This document shows positions 33,887 to 43,078 of a DNA stretch of 64,000 nt, in pieces (within the stretch, counting starts at the first letter, position 1; the number at the start of each line of letters is the position of its first letter). The stretch is from an uncultured Alphaproteobacteria bacterium (GTDB taxonomy: Bacteria > Pseudomonadota > Alphaproteobacteria > JALCBB01). The stretch covers positions 1,182,295 through 1,246,294 of the forward strand of contig OY279575.1 of the NCBI GenBank assembly GCA_958267355.1. The letters are read 5' to 3'. The position numbers and the translations under genes are program-made. The notes below the pieces were generated by a model that was not told the origin of the DNA, ran no database searches, and was given only the letters and a program-made list of their open reading frames with translations.

Positions 33887-36727
33887 ATGGCTCTTGCTTC
33901 TTCCTCGGGCTTGTGGGGTGGCGGACGCACCCCAACGAAAAGACTGAAATCTGGCACAGCTCGTCGTGCTTCTTCGCGTCGCAAGGCGCGGGTGCCGTTT
34001 TTGTCGCCTCGTATTAGGGTATTTTTGCGCAACTTTGTTTTGAAGCTGGTTGGAGTCTTGTGCCTTATCTTGGCGGGTTTTGTGGCGTTGGCTCTTGCTT
34101 CGTGGCATGCGGGAGATCCGTCACTGAACTCTGTGCCGCTTCAGGGGTATGAGACGCAGAATTGGCTTGGCATCTATGGTTCGTATCCTGCTGATAGTTT
34201 TGTGCAGTTGTTTGGACGCAGTGTTCCGTTTTTGTTGGTTATGACTTTTGCTGTATGGGGTATTCGTTTGATGACTCGGCATCGTATTGGCTTGCTTGGT
34301 GTTCGGGGATTATTTTTGCTTGTGGCTTTGTTCTTGGCTGCGCTTGCGCTTGGAGCGCAAAGTACTTTTGAAACTGATGGTCTTCCGTTGCCGATTGCGT
34401 GGCTGGTGCAAATCCGCATGGAATGGTTGCACGGCGGACTTATCGGCACGATTAATCCGTGGCTGAGCGGACTTCTCCATGGCTATGTGGCTTGGTGGCT
34501 ACCGATGGGTGTGTCGCTTGTTGCGGGCGTTGTTGCTTTTGGTGCGCTTCTTGTGGCGATGACTTTTTCGCCTGTGAAGATTGGGCGTGGGTTTCTGCGT
34601 GTGATTGGACAGGCTACGTATTGCGTTCTTGCTTGGACAGCTGCGTATTGTCGTGATTTGGTGCGTGATGGTGTTCGGGTTGCGTTTGCGAATTTGCGGG
34701 CGAAGGTTTCTGCTGTGCGTTTGGTGCGTCAAACGAAGCGAGCGGGAGTGCAACGGGCGATTGACCACACGGATAGCCACGCAAGCGATGGAGCAACAGA
34801 GACGAGTAAAAAGTTTTCTCTGCGCAGTCTGTTGCGGGTTTTCAATCCGCTGTTTTGGCTTGGACAGCTGCGCCGACTTCTTGGGCTTGCCTTTGTGCCT
34901 GTGCGCAAACTGCACGGACTACAAAGAACAACTCTTTCTACCAGGCGCAATTCTCGGGCTTTGCGGGTTGAGCCGCAGCTTGGCACGACTCCTGACTTAA
35001 CGAGCGGTGAGTCGTCTCCTGTGCCAGCTGGAGACAACACAGGCGGTACCATCCAAGCACACACTGCGGACAATTTGGCAGACAATCTAGCGAACAATCT
35101 GGCGGGCAATTCTTCAGGCAATCTTTCAGGCAGTCCTGCGGATACTCCATCGAGCGGTATTGAAATTCGTGGTCCGCATCCGATTGACGGGTTGCAAGCG
35201 ACGAAGACGGCGCGGGTTCGGGCGCGTGATAAGCGGCGTGAAGGTGGATATGCTTTGCCGCAGATTGATCTTCTGCGTGAAATTTCCAGTTACGGAGCGG
35301 CACCTGACCCTGCTGTTGTGCGGGCAGAAGCGGAGCGGCTTGAAAGGGTTTTGCGCGAGTTCGGCGTGCAGGGAGAAATTGTCCGAACACACTCGGGTCC
35401 GATTGTTACGCGGTATGAATTGCGTCCTGCGGCGGGTATTAAAACGAGCCGCGTGGTTTCTTTGGCGGATGATATTGCGCGGTCTATGTCTGCTGTGTCG
35501 GCGCGGATTGCCGTAGTTGCAGGAAGCGATACGATTGGCATTGAACTTCCGAATGCGGCGCGTGAAACTGTGGCGTTGCGGGCGTTGTTGCAGTCGTCTG
35601 ATTACGCGAATGCGCGGGCGACTTTGCCGATTGCTCTCGGAGCTGACATTAGTGGCAAGCCAGTGATCGCTGACTTATCCAAGATGCCGCATTTATTGAT
35701 TGCGGGAACGACGGGTTCGGGTAAGTCGGTTTCGTTGCAGGCGATATTATTGTCTTTGCTGTATCGTTTGTCGCCTGACGAGTGCAAGTTGATTATGGTG
35801 GATCCGAAGATGCTGGAGCTTAGTATCTACGATGGTATTCCGCATTTGATTTCGCCTGTGGTGACGGATCCGAAGAAGGCGGTGATTGCGCTTAAGTGGG
35901 CGGTGCGTGAGATGGAGCTGCGCTATCAAAAGATGAGTCGGGTTGGGGCGCGGAATTTAAACAGCTACAACGAGCGGCTTGCTGAAATGCGTGCCCGTGG
36001 CGAGACAACGCGCACGGTTCAAACGGGAAGCGATCCTGAAACGGGCAGACCGATTTTTGAAGAACAGCAGCAAGACTTGGAGTCCCTGCCGTATATTGTT
36101 GTGGTGGTGGATGAAATGGCGGACTTGATGTTAATCGCGGGCAAAGAAGTTGAAGGAGCGATTCAGCGTTTGGCGCAGATGGCGCGGGCGGCGGGGATTC
36201 ATTTGATTATGGCGACTCAGCGTCCGTCGGTGGATGTGATAACGGGTACGGTGAAGGCGAATTTTCCGACTCGGGTATCGTTTCATGTGACGAGCAAGAT
36301 AGACAGCCGTACGATACTGGGCGAAGGCGGAGCGGAACAGCTTCTGGGGCAAGGTGATATGTTGCATATGGCGCATGGGGGTAGGCTTTCGCGGGTGCAT
36401 GGCCCATTTGTTTCTGACAAAGAAGTGGAGCGAGTGACAGACTTTTTACGGGCGCAGGGTGCGCCTGAATATGATGAGTCGATTACTGCAGAGCCTGATG
36501 AAGAGCTATCTGTTGCGGAAACGGCTCCGCTTAACGGCAGCGGAGAGTCTGATTTGTATCAGCGGGCGAAACGTGTGGTGAGTGAAAGTGGCAAGATATC
36601 TATTTCGTATATTCAGCGGCGTTTGGAGATAGGGTATAACCGTGCGGCGCGTTTGGTGGAGGAAATGGAAAACGAAGGCTTTGTCTCCGCTCCGAACTCT
36701 CAGGGGCGGCGTGAGATACTGGGCTAG
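33887..36727 (+). CDS. ftsK: DNA translocase FtsK
   Basis: A 946-residue septal DNA pump. The N-terminus has a basic tail and four membrane helices between about 45 and 230 (FVLKLVGVLCLILAGFVALAL, FLLVMTFAVWGIRLM, LFLLVALFLAALALG, VSLVAGVVAFGALLVAM). A variable linker (240-440) includes short repeats such as DNLADNLANNLAGNSSGNLS (about 385-405). The motor domain has Walker A LIAGTTGSGKSVSLQ (about 605-620), Walker B IVVVVDEMADLML and the HLIMATQRPSVDVITGTVKANFP segment. The C-terminal gamma winged helix (RAKRVVSESGKISISYIQRRL ... GFVSAPNSQGRREIL) recognises the orienting KOPS sites near dif. Confidence 0.95.
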   Translation: MALASSSGLWGGGRTPTKRLKSGTARRASSRRKARVPFLSPRIRVFLRNFVLKLVGVLCLILAGFVALALASWHAGDPSLNSVPLQGYETQNWLGIYGSYPADSFVQLFGRSVPFLLVMTFAVWGIRLMTRHRIGLLGVRGLFLLVALFLAALALGAQSTFETDGLPLPIAWLVQIRMEWLHGGLIGTINPWLSGLLHGYVAWWLPMGVSLVAGVVAFGALLVAMTFSPVKIGRGFLRVIGQATYCVLAWTAAYCRDLVRDGVRVAFANLRAKVSAVRLVRQTKRAGVQRAIDHTDSHASDGATETSKKFSLRSLLRVFNPLFWLGQLRRLLGLAFVPVRKLHGLQRTTLSTRRNSRALRVEPQLGTTPDLTSGESSPVPAGDNTGGTIQAHTADNLADNLANNLAGNSSGNLSGSPADTPSSGIEIRGPHPIDGLQATKTARVRARDKRREGGYALPQIDLLREISSYGAAPDPAVVRAEAERLERVLREFGVQGEIVRTHSGPIVTRYELRPAAGIKTSRVVSLADDIARSMSAVSARIAVVAGSDTIGIELPNAARETVALRALLQSSDYANARATLPIALGADISGKPVIADLSKMPHLLIAGTTGSGKSVSLQAILLSLLYRLSPDECKLIMVDPKMLELSIYDGIPHLISPVVTDPKKAVIALKWAVREMELRYQKMSRVGARNLNSYNERLAEMRARGETTRTVQTGSDPETGRPIFEEQQQDLESLPYIVVVVDEMADLMLIAGKEVEGAIQRLAQMARAAGIHLIMATQRPSVDVITGTVKANFPTRVSFHVTSKIDSRTILGEGGAEQLLGQGDMLHMAHGGRLSRVHGPFVSDKEVERVTDFLRAQGAPEYDESITAEPDEELSVAETAPLNGSGESDLYQRAKRVVSESGKISISYIQRRLEIGYNRAARLVEEMENEGFVSAPNSQGRREILG

Positions 36728-37078
36728 AATACGCCACCAGATACGGAGTCCCAACGGGCTTATATACGGGCTTAGATACAGGTTTATATACGGGCTTAGA
36801 TACAGCGTTAGATACGCAGTGTAGGTACGGGGCTTAGATACGGGGCTAGGCCTTGCTTTATAGAAACTTCTGGCTATCTTGCCGTGGGCGTGGGGCTTGT
36901 GGCACTATGCGATTAGATGCTTGGGCTTTGACGGCATGCCTAGTGTCTGTCCTGAACTTATGGGGGTTAAGCGGGCTTGCGGTCAGGTGAGTCCTCGTGA
37001 ACTTTCTGTGCGAGCGGGACACGCGAGTTGCGTGAGTCAACCAGCCCTGTTACGGGGGCAACAGCTAGGAGAAATCAA
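36728..37078. repeat. 12-13-bp tandem repeats and rpmI leader
   Basis: Positions 36757-36850 hold seven or eight copies of a 12-13-bp unit (ACGGGCTTAGAT). The remaining ~225 bp before rpmI is GC-rich and should contain the promoter and the leader of the rpmI-rplT-pheST operon. In other bacteria this leader can carry an L20-binding site; I could not fold one with confidence. infC, often upstream, is absent here. Confidence 0.7.
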
Positions 37079-37276
37079 ATGCCGAAGTTGAAGACCAAGA
37101 GCGGAGCGAAGAAACGTTTCCGCCTGACTGCCAGTGGCAGAGTCCGAGCGGGCAGTGCTGGCTTACGGCACGGAATGCGCAAACGTCCACAGAAGCGCAA
37201 GCGTCAGGGACGCGGAACTAAGATTTTGAGTTCTGCGGATGAAAAGCGCATTAAGAAGCATTTTTTGACGCGTTGA
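37079..37276 (+). CDS. rpmI: 50S ribosomal protein L35
   Basis: A 65-residue basic protein beginning [20 protein letters not shown], the canonical L35 start, and containing [16 protein letters not shown]. The ATG at 37079 follows a perfect AGGAGAAATCAA ribosome site; the longer open frame from 37028 is rejected because L35 always starts at MPK. It is followed by rplT after a repeat-filled gap of 213 bp, which is longer than usual. Confidence 0.97.
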   Translation: MPKLKTKSGAKKRFRLTASGRVRAGSAGLRHGMRKRPQKRKRQGRGTKILSSADEKRIKKHFLTR

Positions 37277-37489
37277 TGGTGCAGTCGTTTCGGCGGCCAT
37301 CGGGTGAGCTACAACGAACGGCGATAACAGGCTTGTCTCTTGTCTTAGCGAGCGGACTTAACAAACCGACTTAACGAGCCGACTTAACAAATCGACTTAA
37401 CGAGCCGACTTAACGAGCGGATAGGCTTGCACCCTGCTGATACGAATTTTTGCCAACTCTTTTCCAAACCCTTTATCGGAGTTAAATCA
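37277..37489. repeat. 13-bp tandem repeats inserted between rpmI and rplT
   Basis: Positions 37355-37425 contain at least five copies of a 13-bp unit alternating GACTTAACGAGCC and GACTTAACAAATC. The array separates two ribosomal protein genes that are normally closely spaced and co-transcribed. Just upstream of rplT a GGAG ribosome site stands eight bases before the ATG. Confidence 0.85.
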
Positions 37490-37885
37490 ATGTCACGAGT
37501 TAAACGGGGTACAACGACCCATGCCCGTCACCGCAAGGTTATCAAGCGGGCGAAGGGCTATCGCGGACGCAGAAGTACAAATTTCCGCAGTGCGGTTCAG
37601 GCTGTGGAGCGTGGTATGCAATATGCCTACCGCGACAGGCGGACACGCAAGCGTTCGTTTCGCTCTTTGTGGATTCAGCGTATTAACGCGGCGGCGCGTT
37701 TGCAGGGTTTGACCTACGCGCAGTTAATTGACGGATTGCATAAGGCGGGAATTGCGGTAGATAGAAAAAACCTTGCTGAACTTGCGTATGAAAATTCGCC
37801 TGCTTTTACTTCGCTTGTGGAAGAAGCCCGCGTGGCTTTAGAAAAGTCCCGCCGAGATACGGAGTCCAAGCCGCAAGACTTGTAG
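37490..37885 (+). CDS. rplT: 50S ribosomal protein L20
   Basis: A 131-residue protein starting [29 protein letters not shown] (in part), the canonical L20 N-terminus, with [23 protein letters not shown] and [16 protein letters not shown], all conserved. The N-terminal arm is basic and reaches into 23S rRNA; L20 is essential for early 50S assembly and in some bacteria represses its own operon. The start at 37490 is chosen over an upstream frame at 37427. The tail beyond residue 118 ([14 protein letters not shown]) is slightly longer than usual. Confidence 0.97.
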   Translation: MSRVKRGTTTHARHRKVIKRAKGYRGRRSTNFRSAVQAVERGMQYAYRDRRTRKRSFRSLWIQRINAAARLQGLTYAQLIDGLHKAGIAVDRKNLAELAYENSPAFTSLVEEARVALEKSRRDTESKPQDL

Positions 37886-37935
37886 GTCTTTAGAGCGCAA
37901 GCAGATTAAGAAACGGCGCACAAAGAGACGAAAAC

Positions 37936-39255
37936 ATGGCGGAGGCAAAGCAGGGCAGTGAGTCGCACGGTACCGAGTCACAAGGTACCGAGTCGCAGGG
38001 TAGCGAGTCGCACGGTACCGCATCGCAAGGTACCGCATCACAAGGTACCGCGTCGCAAGGTAGCGAGTCGCACCAAGCTGTGCGCAAACATTTTTTGGCG
38101 GAAATTGCCACCGCCCCCGATCTAGCAACTTTGGAGTCCTTGCGGGTAGCGGCACTTGGCACGAGTGGTGAGATAACGGCTTTGTTGCGGGGTTTGCGTG
38201 ACCTACCTCGTGAGTCTCGCAAGGAAGCGGGGCAGGCACTGAACAGCTTAAAAGGTGAAGTTGAAGCGGCTCTGGCGGAAGCCAAGGCGCGTTTGGGAGC
38301 TGTTGCCAACCAAGCCGCCTTACAAGCCGAGCGGTTAGACCCGACTTTGCCTGTTGATGGACTTGAAGTGGGGCATATGCATCCTACTTATCGTGTGATG
38401 GAAGAAATCATTTCCATTTTTGGCGGTTTGGGATTTGAATTTGTTGAAGGCCCTGACATAGATAGTACTTGGAATTGTTTTACGGCATTGAACATTCCTG
38501 CGTGGCATCCTGCCCGTCAAGAAATGGATACCTTTTACATCGGCACGAAAGAAACAGAAGAAGCAGAAGCAACGAAACAACAAGCCAAGTCAGAAAACAA
38601 GACAGGGGACAAGACAGAAGATAAGACAGGAAACAAAGCAGACAACAAAGCGCAACCAAAAGAAGTGCCCGACACCGAGCGGCTAGTTTTGCGGACTCAC
38701 ACTTCTACGGCACAGGTACGCACTATGCTGGCGGCTCCGCCACCCTATCGGGTTATGACTGCGGGGCGCGCCTATCGCTCCGACTCCGATGCGACTCATA
38801 CGCCTATGTTTCACCAGCTGGAAGCTTTGGTGATTGACCGTGATATTCATATGGGGCATTTGCGTGGCACGATTGAAATGTTTTTGCGTGAGTTTTTTGA
38901 AATAGATGATTTGCCTGTGCGCTTTCGTGCCAGTCACTTTCCTTTTACTGAACCCAGTGCGGAAGTAGATATTGGGTGCAGACGCACTGCTGAGCGTTTA
39001 GAAGTTGGCAGGTTTGAAGATGGCGAGTGGCTAGAAATCTTGGGCAGTGGAATGACTCACCCTGCGGTCTTACAGAACTGCGGCGTAGATCCTGACAAGT
39101 GGCAGGGTTTTGCGTGGGGCATTGGCTTGGAGCGTTTGGCAATGCTGAAATATGGTGCGCCTGATTTACGCTCCTTTATGGAAGGCGATTTAGACTGGTT
39201 ACGCCGCTATGGCTTTGTGCCGCTGGCGCGGGCGAGTCAAATCTGGGGTGAATAA
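37936..39255 (+). CDS. pheS: Phenylalanine-tRNA ligase alpha subunit, with repeat-coded N-terminus and insertion
   Basis: A 439-residue subunit of the (alpha-beta)2 enzyme. The catalytic core has class II motifs: HPTYRVMEEIISIFGGLGFEF, FTALNIPAWHPARQEMDTFYI, RTHTSTAQVRTM, FHQLEALVIDRDIHMGHLRGT, and motif 3 GFAWGIGLERLAML. The N-terminus (residues 6-45) is a repeat of 5-residue units such as GTESQ, coded by 15-bp repeats with GGTACC cores (37957-38075). A second low-complexity insertion (about residues 205-240, ENKTGDKTEDKTGNKADNK) lies between the DTFYI strand and RTHTS. Both are absent from usual PheS (about 330-360 aa). Stop overlaps the pheT start (TAATG). Confidence 0.95.
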   Translation: MAEAKQGSESHGTESQGTESQGSESHGTASQGTASQGTASQGSESHQAVRKHFLAEIATAPDLATLESLRVAALGTSGEITALLRGLRDLPRESRKEAGQALNSLKGEVEAALAEAKARLGAVANQAALQAERLDPTLPVDGLEVGHMHPTYRVMEEIISIFGGLGFEFVEGPDIDSTWNCFTALNIPAWHPARQEMDTFYIGTKETEEAEATKQQAKSENKTGDKTEDKTGNKADNKAQPKEVPDTERLVLRTHTSTAQVRTMLAAPPPYRVMTAGRAYRSDSDATHTPMFHQLEALVIDRDIHMGHLRGTIEMFLREFFEIDDLPVRFRASHFPFTEPSAEVDIGCRRTAERLEVGRFEDGEWLEILGSGMTHPAVLQNCGVDPDKWQGFAWGIGLERLAMLKYGAPDLRSFMEGDLDWLRRYGFVPLARASQIWGE

Positions 39256-41810
39256 TGCGCTTTACCCTCTCTTGGCTGGAAGAACACATAGAGTGGCACG
39301 ATGAGCCCAAGCAGGGGCGTGCAGCCGCTCGTCCTGACGCACAGGCTGTTGCGGAAACTTTAGACAAGATTGGGCTTGAGGTGAAAGCTTTAGAAGCCCC
39401 TGACGCGGCTCTAGAAGCCTTTTCGCTAGGCAGAATTGTAGAAGCGACACAGCACCCCAACGCTGACCGCCTACGGGTTTGTAAGGTAGAAGTGGCGAAA
39501 GGCGGCAAGCCGCACCTGAAGGGCAAGGGAGGTAAGACTGAAATCGTCCAGGTGGTTTGTGGTGCGCCCAACGCTAAGACGGGGCTAACGGGAGTCTTTG
39601 CGCCCCCAGGTACTTGGATACCTGGCACTGATGTACATCTAAAGCCTGCTGAAATACGCGGCGTTGAGTCCTGCGGCATGCTTTTGTCTGAACGCGAACT
39701 GGGGATAAGCGATGAACACGAAGGGATTATCGCCCTAGACGACTCGCTCAAAGTCGGCACCGCCTACCTAGAAGCCACAGGACAAGACGAAACTACCTTC
39801 ACCCTTGGCATTACCCCCAACCGTGGTGATTGCTTTGCGGTTCGGGGTATTGCTCGTGAGCTAGCGGCGGCGGGCTATGGCGTAGTCCGCCCCCTGCCGC
39901 CGTACAATCCGCCGACAACGGGCAAAAGCCCCTTGGCGTGGCAGTGCACTCTAAGCAAAAGCGACTTGCACTTAGCCCCTGCGGTGCGCGGACGCTATTT
40001 CTCCATTGAGCAAAACGCCACTTCGCCTGAATGGTTGCGGCGGCGTTTGGCAGTTGCTGGCACGAAAGTCATCTCCCCGCTGGTGGATTTAACCAACTAC
40101 TTTACCTTTGACTTGGGCAGACCGCTCCATGTCTTTGATGCGGATAAGCTCACGGGAGCAATGACAATCCGCCGAGCCCGCAAGGGTGAATCTGTCCTTG
40201 CCTTGGACGAAGTGGAATACCAACTGACTCCTGCCGATATCGTCATTGCTGATGGAAAAAACGGCGAGCGGGCAATTGCCATTGCAGGGGTTATGGGCGG
40301 ATTAGAAACAGGCGTTACAGCCGAAACAAAAAATGTTTTTCTAGAAGCGGCATTTTTTGACCACGAGTCGGTAGCTTTTTCTGGCAGACGCCACGGAATA
40401 GACTCTGAAGCCCGCCGTCGTTTTGAACGCGGCATTGACCCACAATCGCTGATCTGGGGCGAGCGACTCGCCGCAGGTATGATTCTGCGGCTTTGTGGTG
40501 GTACTGCCAGTGCGGTTACGGGCTATGGCACACCTGCTAAGACTCGTCCTGCGATTGCCCTACCCGATAACGCGGTGCATCGCGTTTCGGGGGCAAAGAT
40601 TCCCCTCCGTCGCCAGAGGCAACACCTAGAAGCTTTGGGCTTTACTGTCAGCGAGAACAAGAAGGCGAAGAAGCTATCCTGCCGCCCGCCGACTTGGCGG
40701 GGTGATATCACCCGCAAGGAATGCTTGGTGGAAGAAATCCTACGGATTGAAGGCTACGACTGCATCAAAGGCACAGCTTTGCCGCCAAGCACTAGCGACA
40801 ACCAGAAGCACCTGCATGCTACGCGACAAGCTGTGCCTGAAACTACCCGCCAGGCGGCTCGTGTGCGAGCTTTAGCCTGTTTGCGTGGCTTGGACGAACA
40901 CCTTGGCTATAGCTTTGTTTCTGAAGCTCGTGCCCGCCTATTTTTACAAGACGGACAAACTTTAACTCGTGTTCTCAATCCGATTTCTACGGATTTATCG
41001 GTTATGCGTCCGTCGGTGCTGGCTTCACTGATACCGGCGGCGGCTCGCAACTTGGCACAGGGAGCTGGACGAGTCGCCCAGTTTGAACTTGGCCCTACCT
41101 ACAGGGGAGGAAAAGCCCAAGACCAAGAAATGCGCTTTGCAGTCATCCGTGCGGGATTAGCCGCTCCGCGTTCGTGGCGTGAAGACGAGCGGCAGGCGGA
41201 CATCTTTGACACCAAAGGCGATGCGCTGGCGGTTCTAGCCGCTCTTGGTGCGCCAACTGACGGATTACGCACAATCGCACTTACACCTGACTCTGACTCT
41301 AACTCTAGCTCTGGCTCTAACTTCCCTGTGTGTCCTGGATGGTTGCATTCGGGGCGGGCGGGAGCTTTGGTGCTTGGCAAGTCTGTGCTTGCCCTCTTCG
41401 GAGAAATTCATCCGAGCCACGCGAAATCTTTGGGTTTGCGTAGTCGTGCGGCGGTGGCTGAAGTTTATTTGGAAGCTGTGCCACCCCGCCGCAAGAATAA
41501 GAGTCGTGTAGAAGCGGCTCCTGACAATCGCTTACAGCCTGTGGTGCGGGATTTTGCTTTTGTGGCTGACAAGTCGCTGGAAGCTGAAACTTTGCTTCGT
41601 AGCATTGCGGGAGCGGCGCGTGAAGAAATTGTTTCTGTGCGCCTGTTTGATATTTACGAAGGCAAGGAGTTGGGGGCAGACAAAAGCTCTTTTGCTGTGG
41701 AAGTGCTATTCCGCCCCCACGGACGCGCTTACACTGAAGCTGACCTAGAAGCACTGTCTAAGACAATTACCGACAAGGTGCAAAAGGCAACGGGAGCGGT
41801 TTTGCGCTAA
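39255..41810 (+). CDS. pheT: Phenylalanine-tRNA ligase beta subunit
   Basis: An 851-residue subunit with all usual domains: N-terminal region and EMAP/tRNA-binding OB fold (GRIVEATQHPNADRLRVCKVE, VVCGAPNAKTG), B3/B4 editing domain (FAVRGIARELAAAGYG, ISPLVDLTNYFTFDLGRPLHVFDADK in part), B5 (TWRGDITRKECLVEEILRIEGYD in part), the catalytic-like domain, and the C-terminal ferredoxin-fold anticodon-binding domain (VVRDFAFVADKSLEAETLLRSI, RPHGRAYTEADLEALS). A short Asp/Ser run (DSDSNSSSGSN, about 676-687) is inserted near FPVCPGWLHSGRAG. Coupled to pheS. Confidence 0.95.
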   Translation: MRFTLSWLEEHIEWHDEPKQGRAAARPDAQAVAETLDKIGLEVKALEAPDAALEAFSLGRIVEATQHPNADRLRVCKVEVAKGGKPHLKGKGGKTEIVQVVCGAPNAKTGLTGVFAPPGTWIPGTDVHLKPAEIRGVESCGMLLSERELGISDEHEGIIALDDSLKVGTAYLEATGQDETTFTLGITPNRGDCFAVRGIARELAAAGYGVVRPLPPYNPPTTGKSPLAWQCTLSKSDLHLAPAVRGRYFSIEQNATSPEWLRRRLAVAGTKVISPLVDLTNYFTFDLGRPLHVFDADKLTGAMTIRRARKGESVLALDEVEYQLTPADIVIADGKNGERAIAIAGVMGGLETGVTAETKNVFLEAAFFDHESVAFSGRRHGIDSEARRRFERGIDPQSLIWGERLAAGMILRLCGGTASAVTGYGTPAKTRPAIALPDNAVHRVSGAKIPLRRQRQHLEALGFTVSENKKAKKLSCRPPTWRGDITRKECLVEEILRIEGYDCIKGTALPPSTSDNQKHLHATRQAVPETTRQAARVRALACLRGLDEHLGYSFVSEARARLFLQDGQTLTRVLNPISTDLSVMRPSVLASLIPAAARNLAQGAGRVAQFELGPTYRGGKAQDQEMRFAVIRAGLAAPRSWREDERQADIFDTKGDALAVLAALGAPTDGLRTIALTPDSDSNSSSGSNFPVCPGWLHSGRAGALVLGKSVLALFGEIHPSHAKSLGLRSRAAVAEVYLEAVPPRRKNKSRVEAAPDNRLQPVVRDFAFVADKSLEAETLLRSIAGAAREEIVSVRLFDIYEGKELGADKSSFAVEVLFRPHGRAYTEADLEALSKTITDKVQKATGAVLR

Positions 41811-41859
41811 CCCTACTTGCTTTGCGTTAGCTCTACTTGCTTTGAAGACAAGCCGAATT

Positions 41860-42393
41860 TTATTCGGGCGGAAAGCCACCATACAGATTTTCTGCCTGCA
41901 CCCAGCCGCGCACTGTGCCGTGGATTGAGTCTTCTAGCCTGACTTCGCAGACTGCTTTGTCTTGGGTGCAACTAAGCAGATCGCCGATGACTCCTTCGCC
42001 CAGCTCGGCGAAGTGGGCTGACTCTGCTAACGCCGAAGGATTTGCCGCCAAGCCTGCCGCCGCCGCTACCACCTGAAACCGTGCTTGTCCTTTCAACAGC
42101 GAGCTATGCACCCAGCCTTCGGAGCCTTGCCAATCTACGACTCGTCGCCAATGCTCAAACTCGTCAATAATCTGTACGGGCAAGCCTTTGCGGTGGTATT
42201 CCCACTCTACGGCGTAGCGTCTTCCTGGACCTACCCGTGCGCGGGTTGGCAAACCATCTAGGGCTGCCCAGCGTGGCAGGGGTAATCCTGTTTCTGTGCC
42301 TCTTGTGGTTTCTTGTGCTTGTGCGTCTTGCCTGCTCAAAGGCACGAGCAAGGCACAGGAAAGAAGCAAAAGCGCGAGCGGTAGGCGTAGCAT
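41860..42393 (-). CDS. Secreted SH3-domain protein
   Basis: A 177-residue protein with a signal peptide (LPLALLLLSCALLVPLSRQDAQA, cleavage near residue 26). Two SH3b-like segments follow: GLPTRARVGPGRRYAVEWEYHRKGLPVQIIDEFEHWRRVVDWQGSEGWVHSSLL (in part), and a weaker GVIGDLLSCTQDKAVCEVRLEDSIHGTVRGWVQAENLYGGFP. The second has a Cys pair. Such proteins are common in alphaproteobacteria and probably bind peptidoglycan in the periplasm. It is convergent with pheT and in the same direction as the DUF3501 gene upstream. Confidence 0.8.
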   Translation of the reverse strand: MLRLPLALLLLSCALLVPLSRQDAQAQETTRGTETGLPLPRWAALDGLPTRARVGPGRRYAVEWEYHRKGLPVQIIDEFEHWRRVVDWQGSEGWVHSSLLKGQARFQVVAAAAGLAANPSALAESAHFAELGEGVIGDLLSCTQDKAVCEVRLEDSIHGTVRGWVQAENLYGGFPPE

Positions 42394-42438
42394 TTGGCTT
42401 TTTACAGCCTTGTGGTTTAGTTGCGTTCTGCTTGTCTA

Positions 42439-43047
42439 TCAATCCAGATCCCCAGCAAGAGCGGAGCGGGTTTCTTCACTCAGCGTGGCGGCGTGTCCGT
42501 AGGCGGAGTGTTCCATTCCGACTCGCACGACACAGCCAGCAGTGCGAAAGGCGGAAACCTGCGCGCCATCTAGCTTGAAATGAACAAACTGTACTGAAGA
42601 AGCCTTGCCATCGGCGGTGGTGCGATCCACATCCTGCTCGGGAATAGCCACCACCCTTGCGCCATCTATTTCTAGGAACATAGTTTCTTCAACGCCGCCG
42701 AGCGTTGCGAGAATTTTTTTGCGTCTTTCTTCGTCTGGGATTTCAAACATTACGGTTGCAACCAGCTCATTGCCCTGTGGTATAAGCGAGCCATAGGCGG
42801 AAAGTTCATCTTCCACCTGTTCGTCTCCGCCTTTTTCTATGTGTAGCATTTCTTGGATTTGCATCCACATGGTCAGCCAGTTTTCAAAATAGAAGACAGC
42901 GTGTGGTCCGACTTCAACGCGGCGGTATTTTTTCTGTGCGACTAGCGCACCCCGCAGGGAGCGGCGTTCGGCGGCGTAGCGTTCTTCGGGCCAAAGGTCA
43001 GCCCGCGAGATGCTGTGCGGGTCAGCGGGAGTTGGAAGTGCAGTCAT
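42439..43047 (-). CDS. DUF3501-family protein
   Basis: A 202-residue protein without signal peptide. The segments ISRADLWPEERYAAERRSLR, VEVGPHAVFYFENWLTMWMQIQEMLHIEKG and YGSLIPQGNELVATVMFEIPDEERR fit DUF3501. The ATG at 43047 has a strong AAGGAG site. It follows the Fe-S oxidoreductase gene by 31 bp, which in turn follows rubrerythrin. This three-gene order recurs in proteobacteria, and a role in oxidative stress or electron transfer is suspected but not established. The His- and Glu-rich part could bind metal. Confidence 0.8.
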   Translation of the reverse strand: MTALPTPADPHSISRADLWPEERYAAERRSLRGALVAQKKYRRVEVGPHAVFYFENWLTMWMQIQEMLHIEKGGDEQVEDELSAYGSLIPQGNELVATVMFEIPDEERRKKILATLGGVEETMFLEIDGARVVAIPEQDVDRTTADGKASSVQFVHFKLDGAQVSAFRTAGCVVRVGMEHSAYGHAATLSEETRSALAGDLD

Positions 43048-43078
43048 GGCTTTTCTCCTTATCTAAAAGCTCCCCCCG

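Noticed and set aside
33673..34032. 119-residue protein antisense to the ftsK start
   Set aside because: It overlaps the conserved start of ftsK and its end runs through the degenerate repeats; no recognised features.
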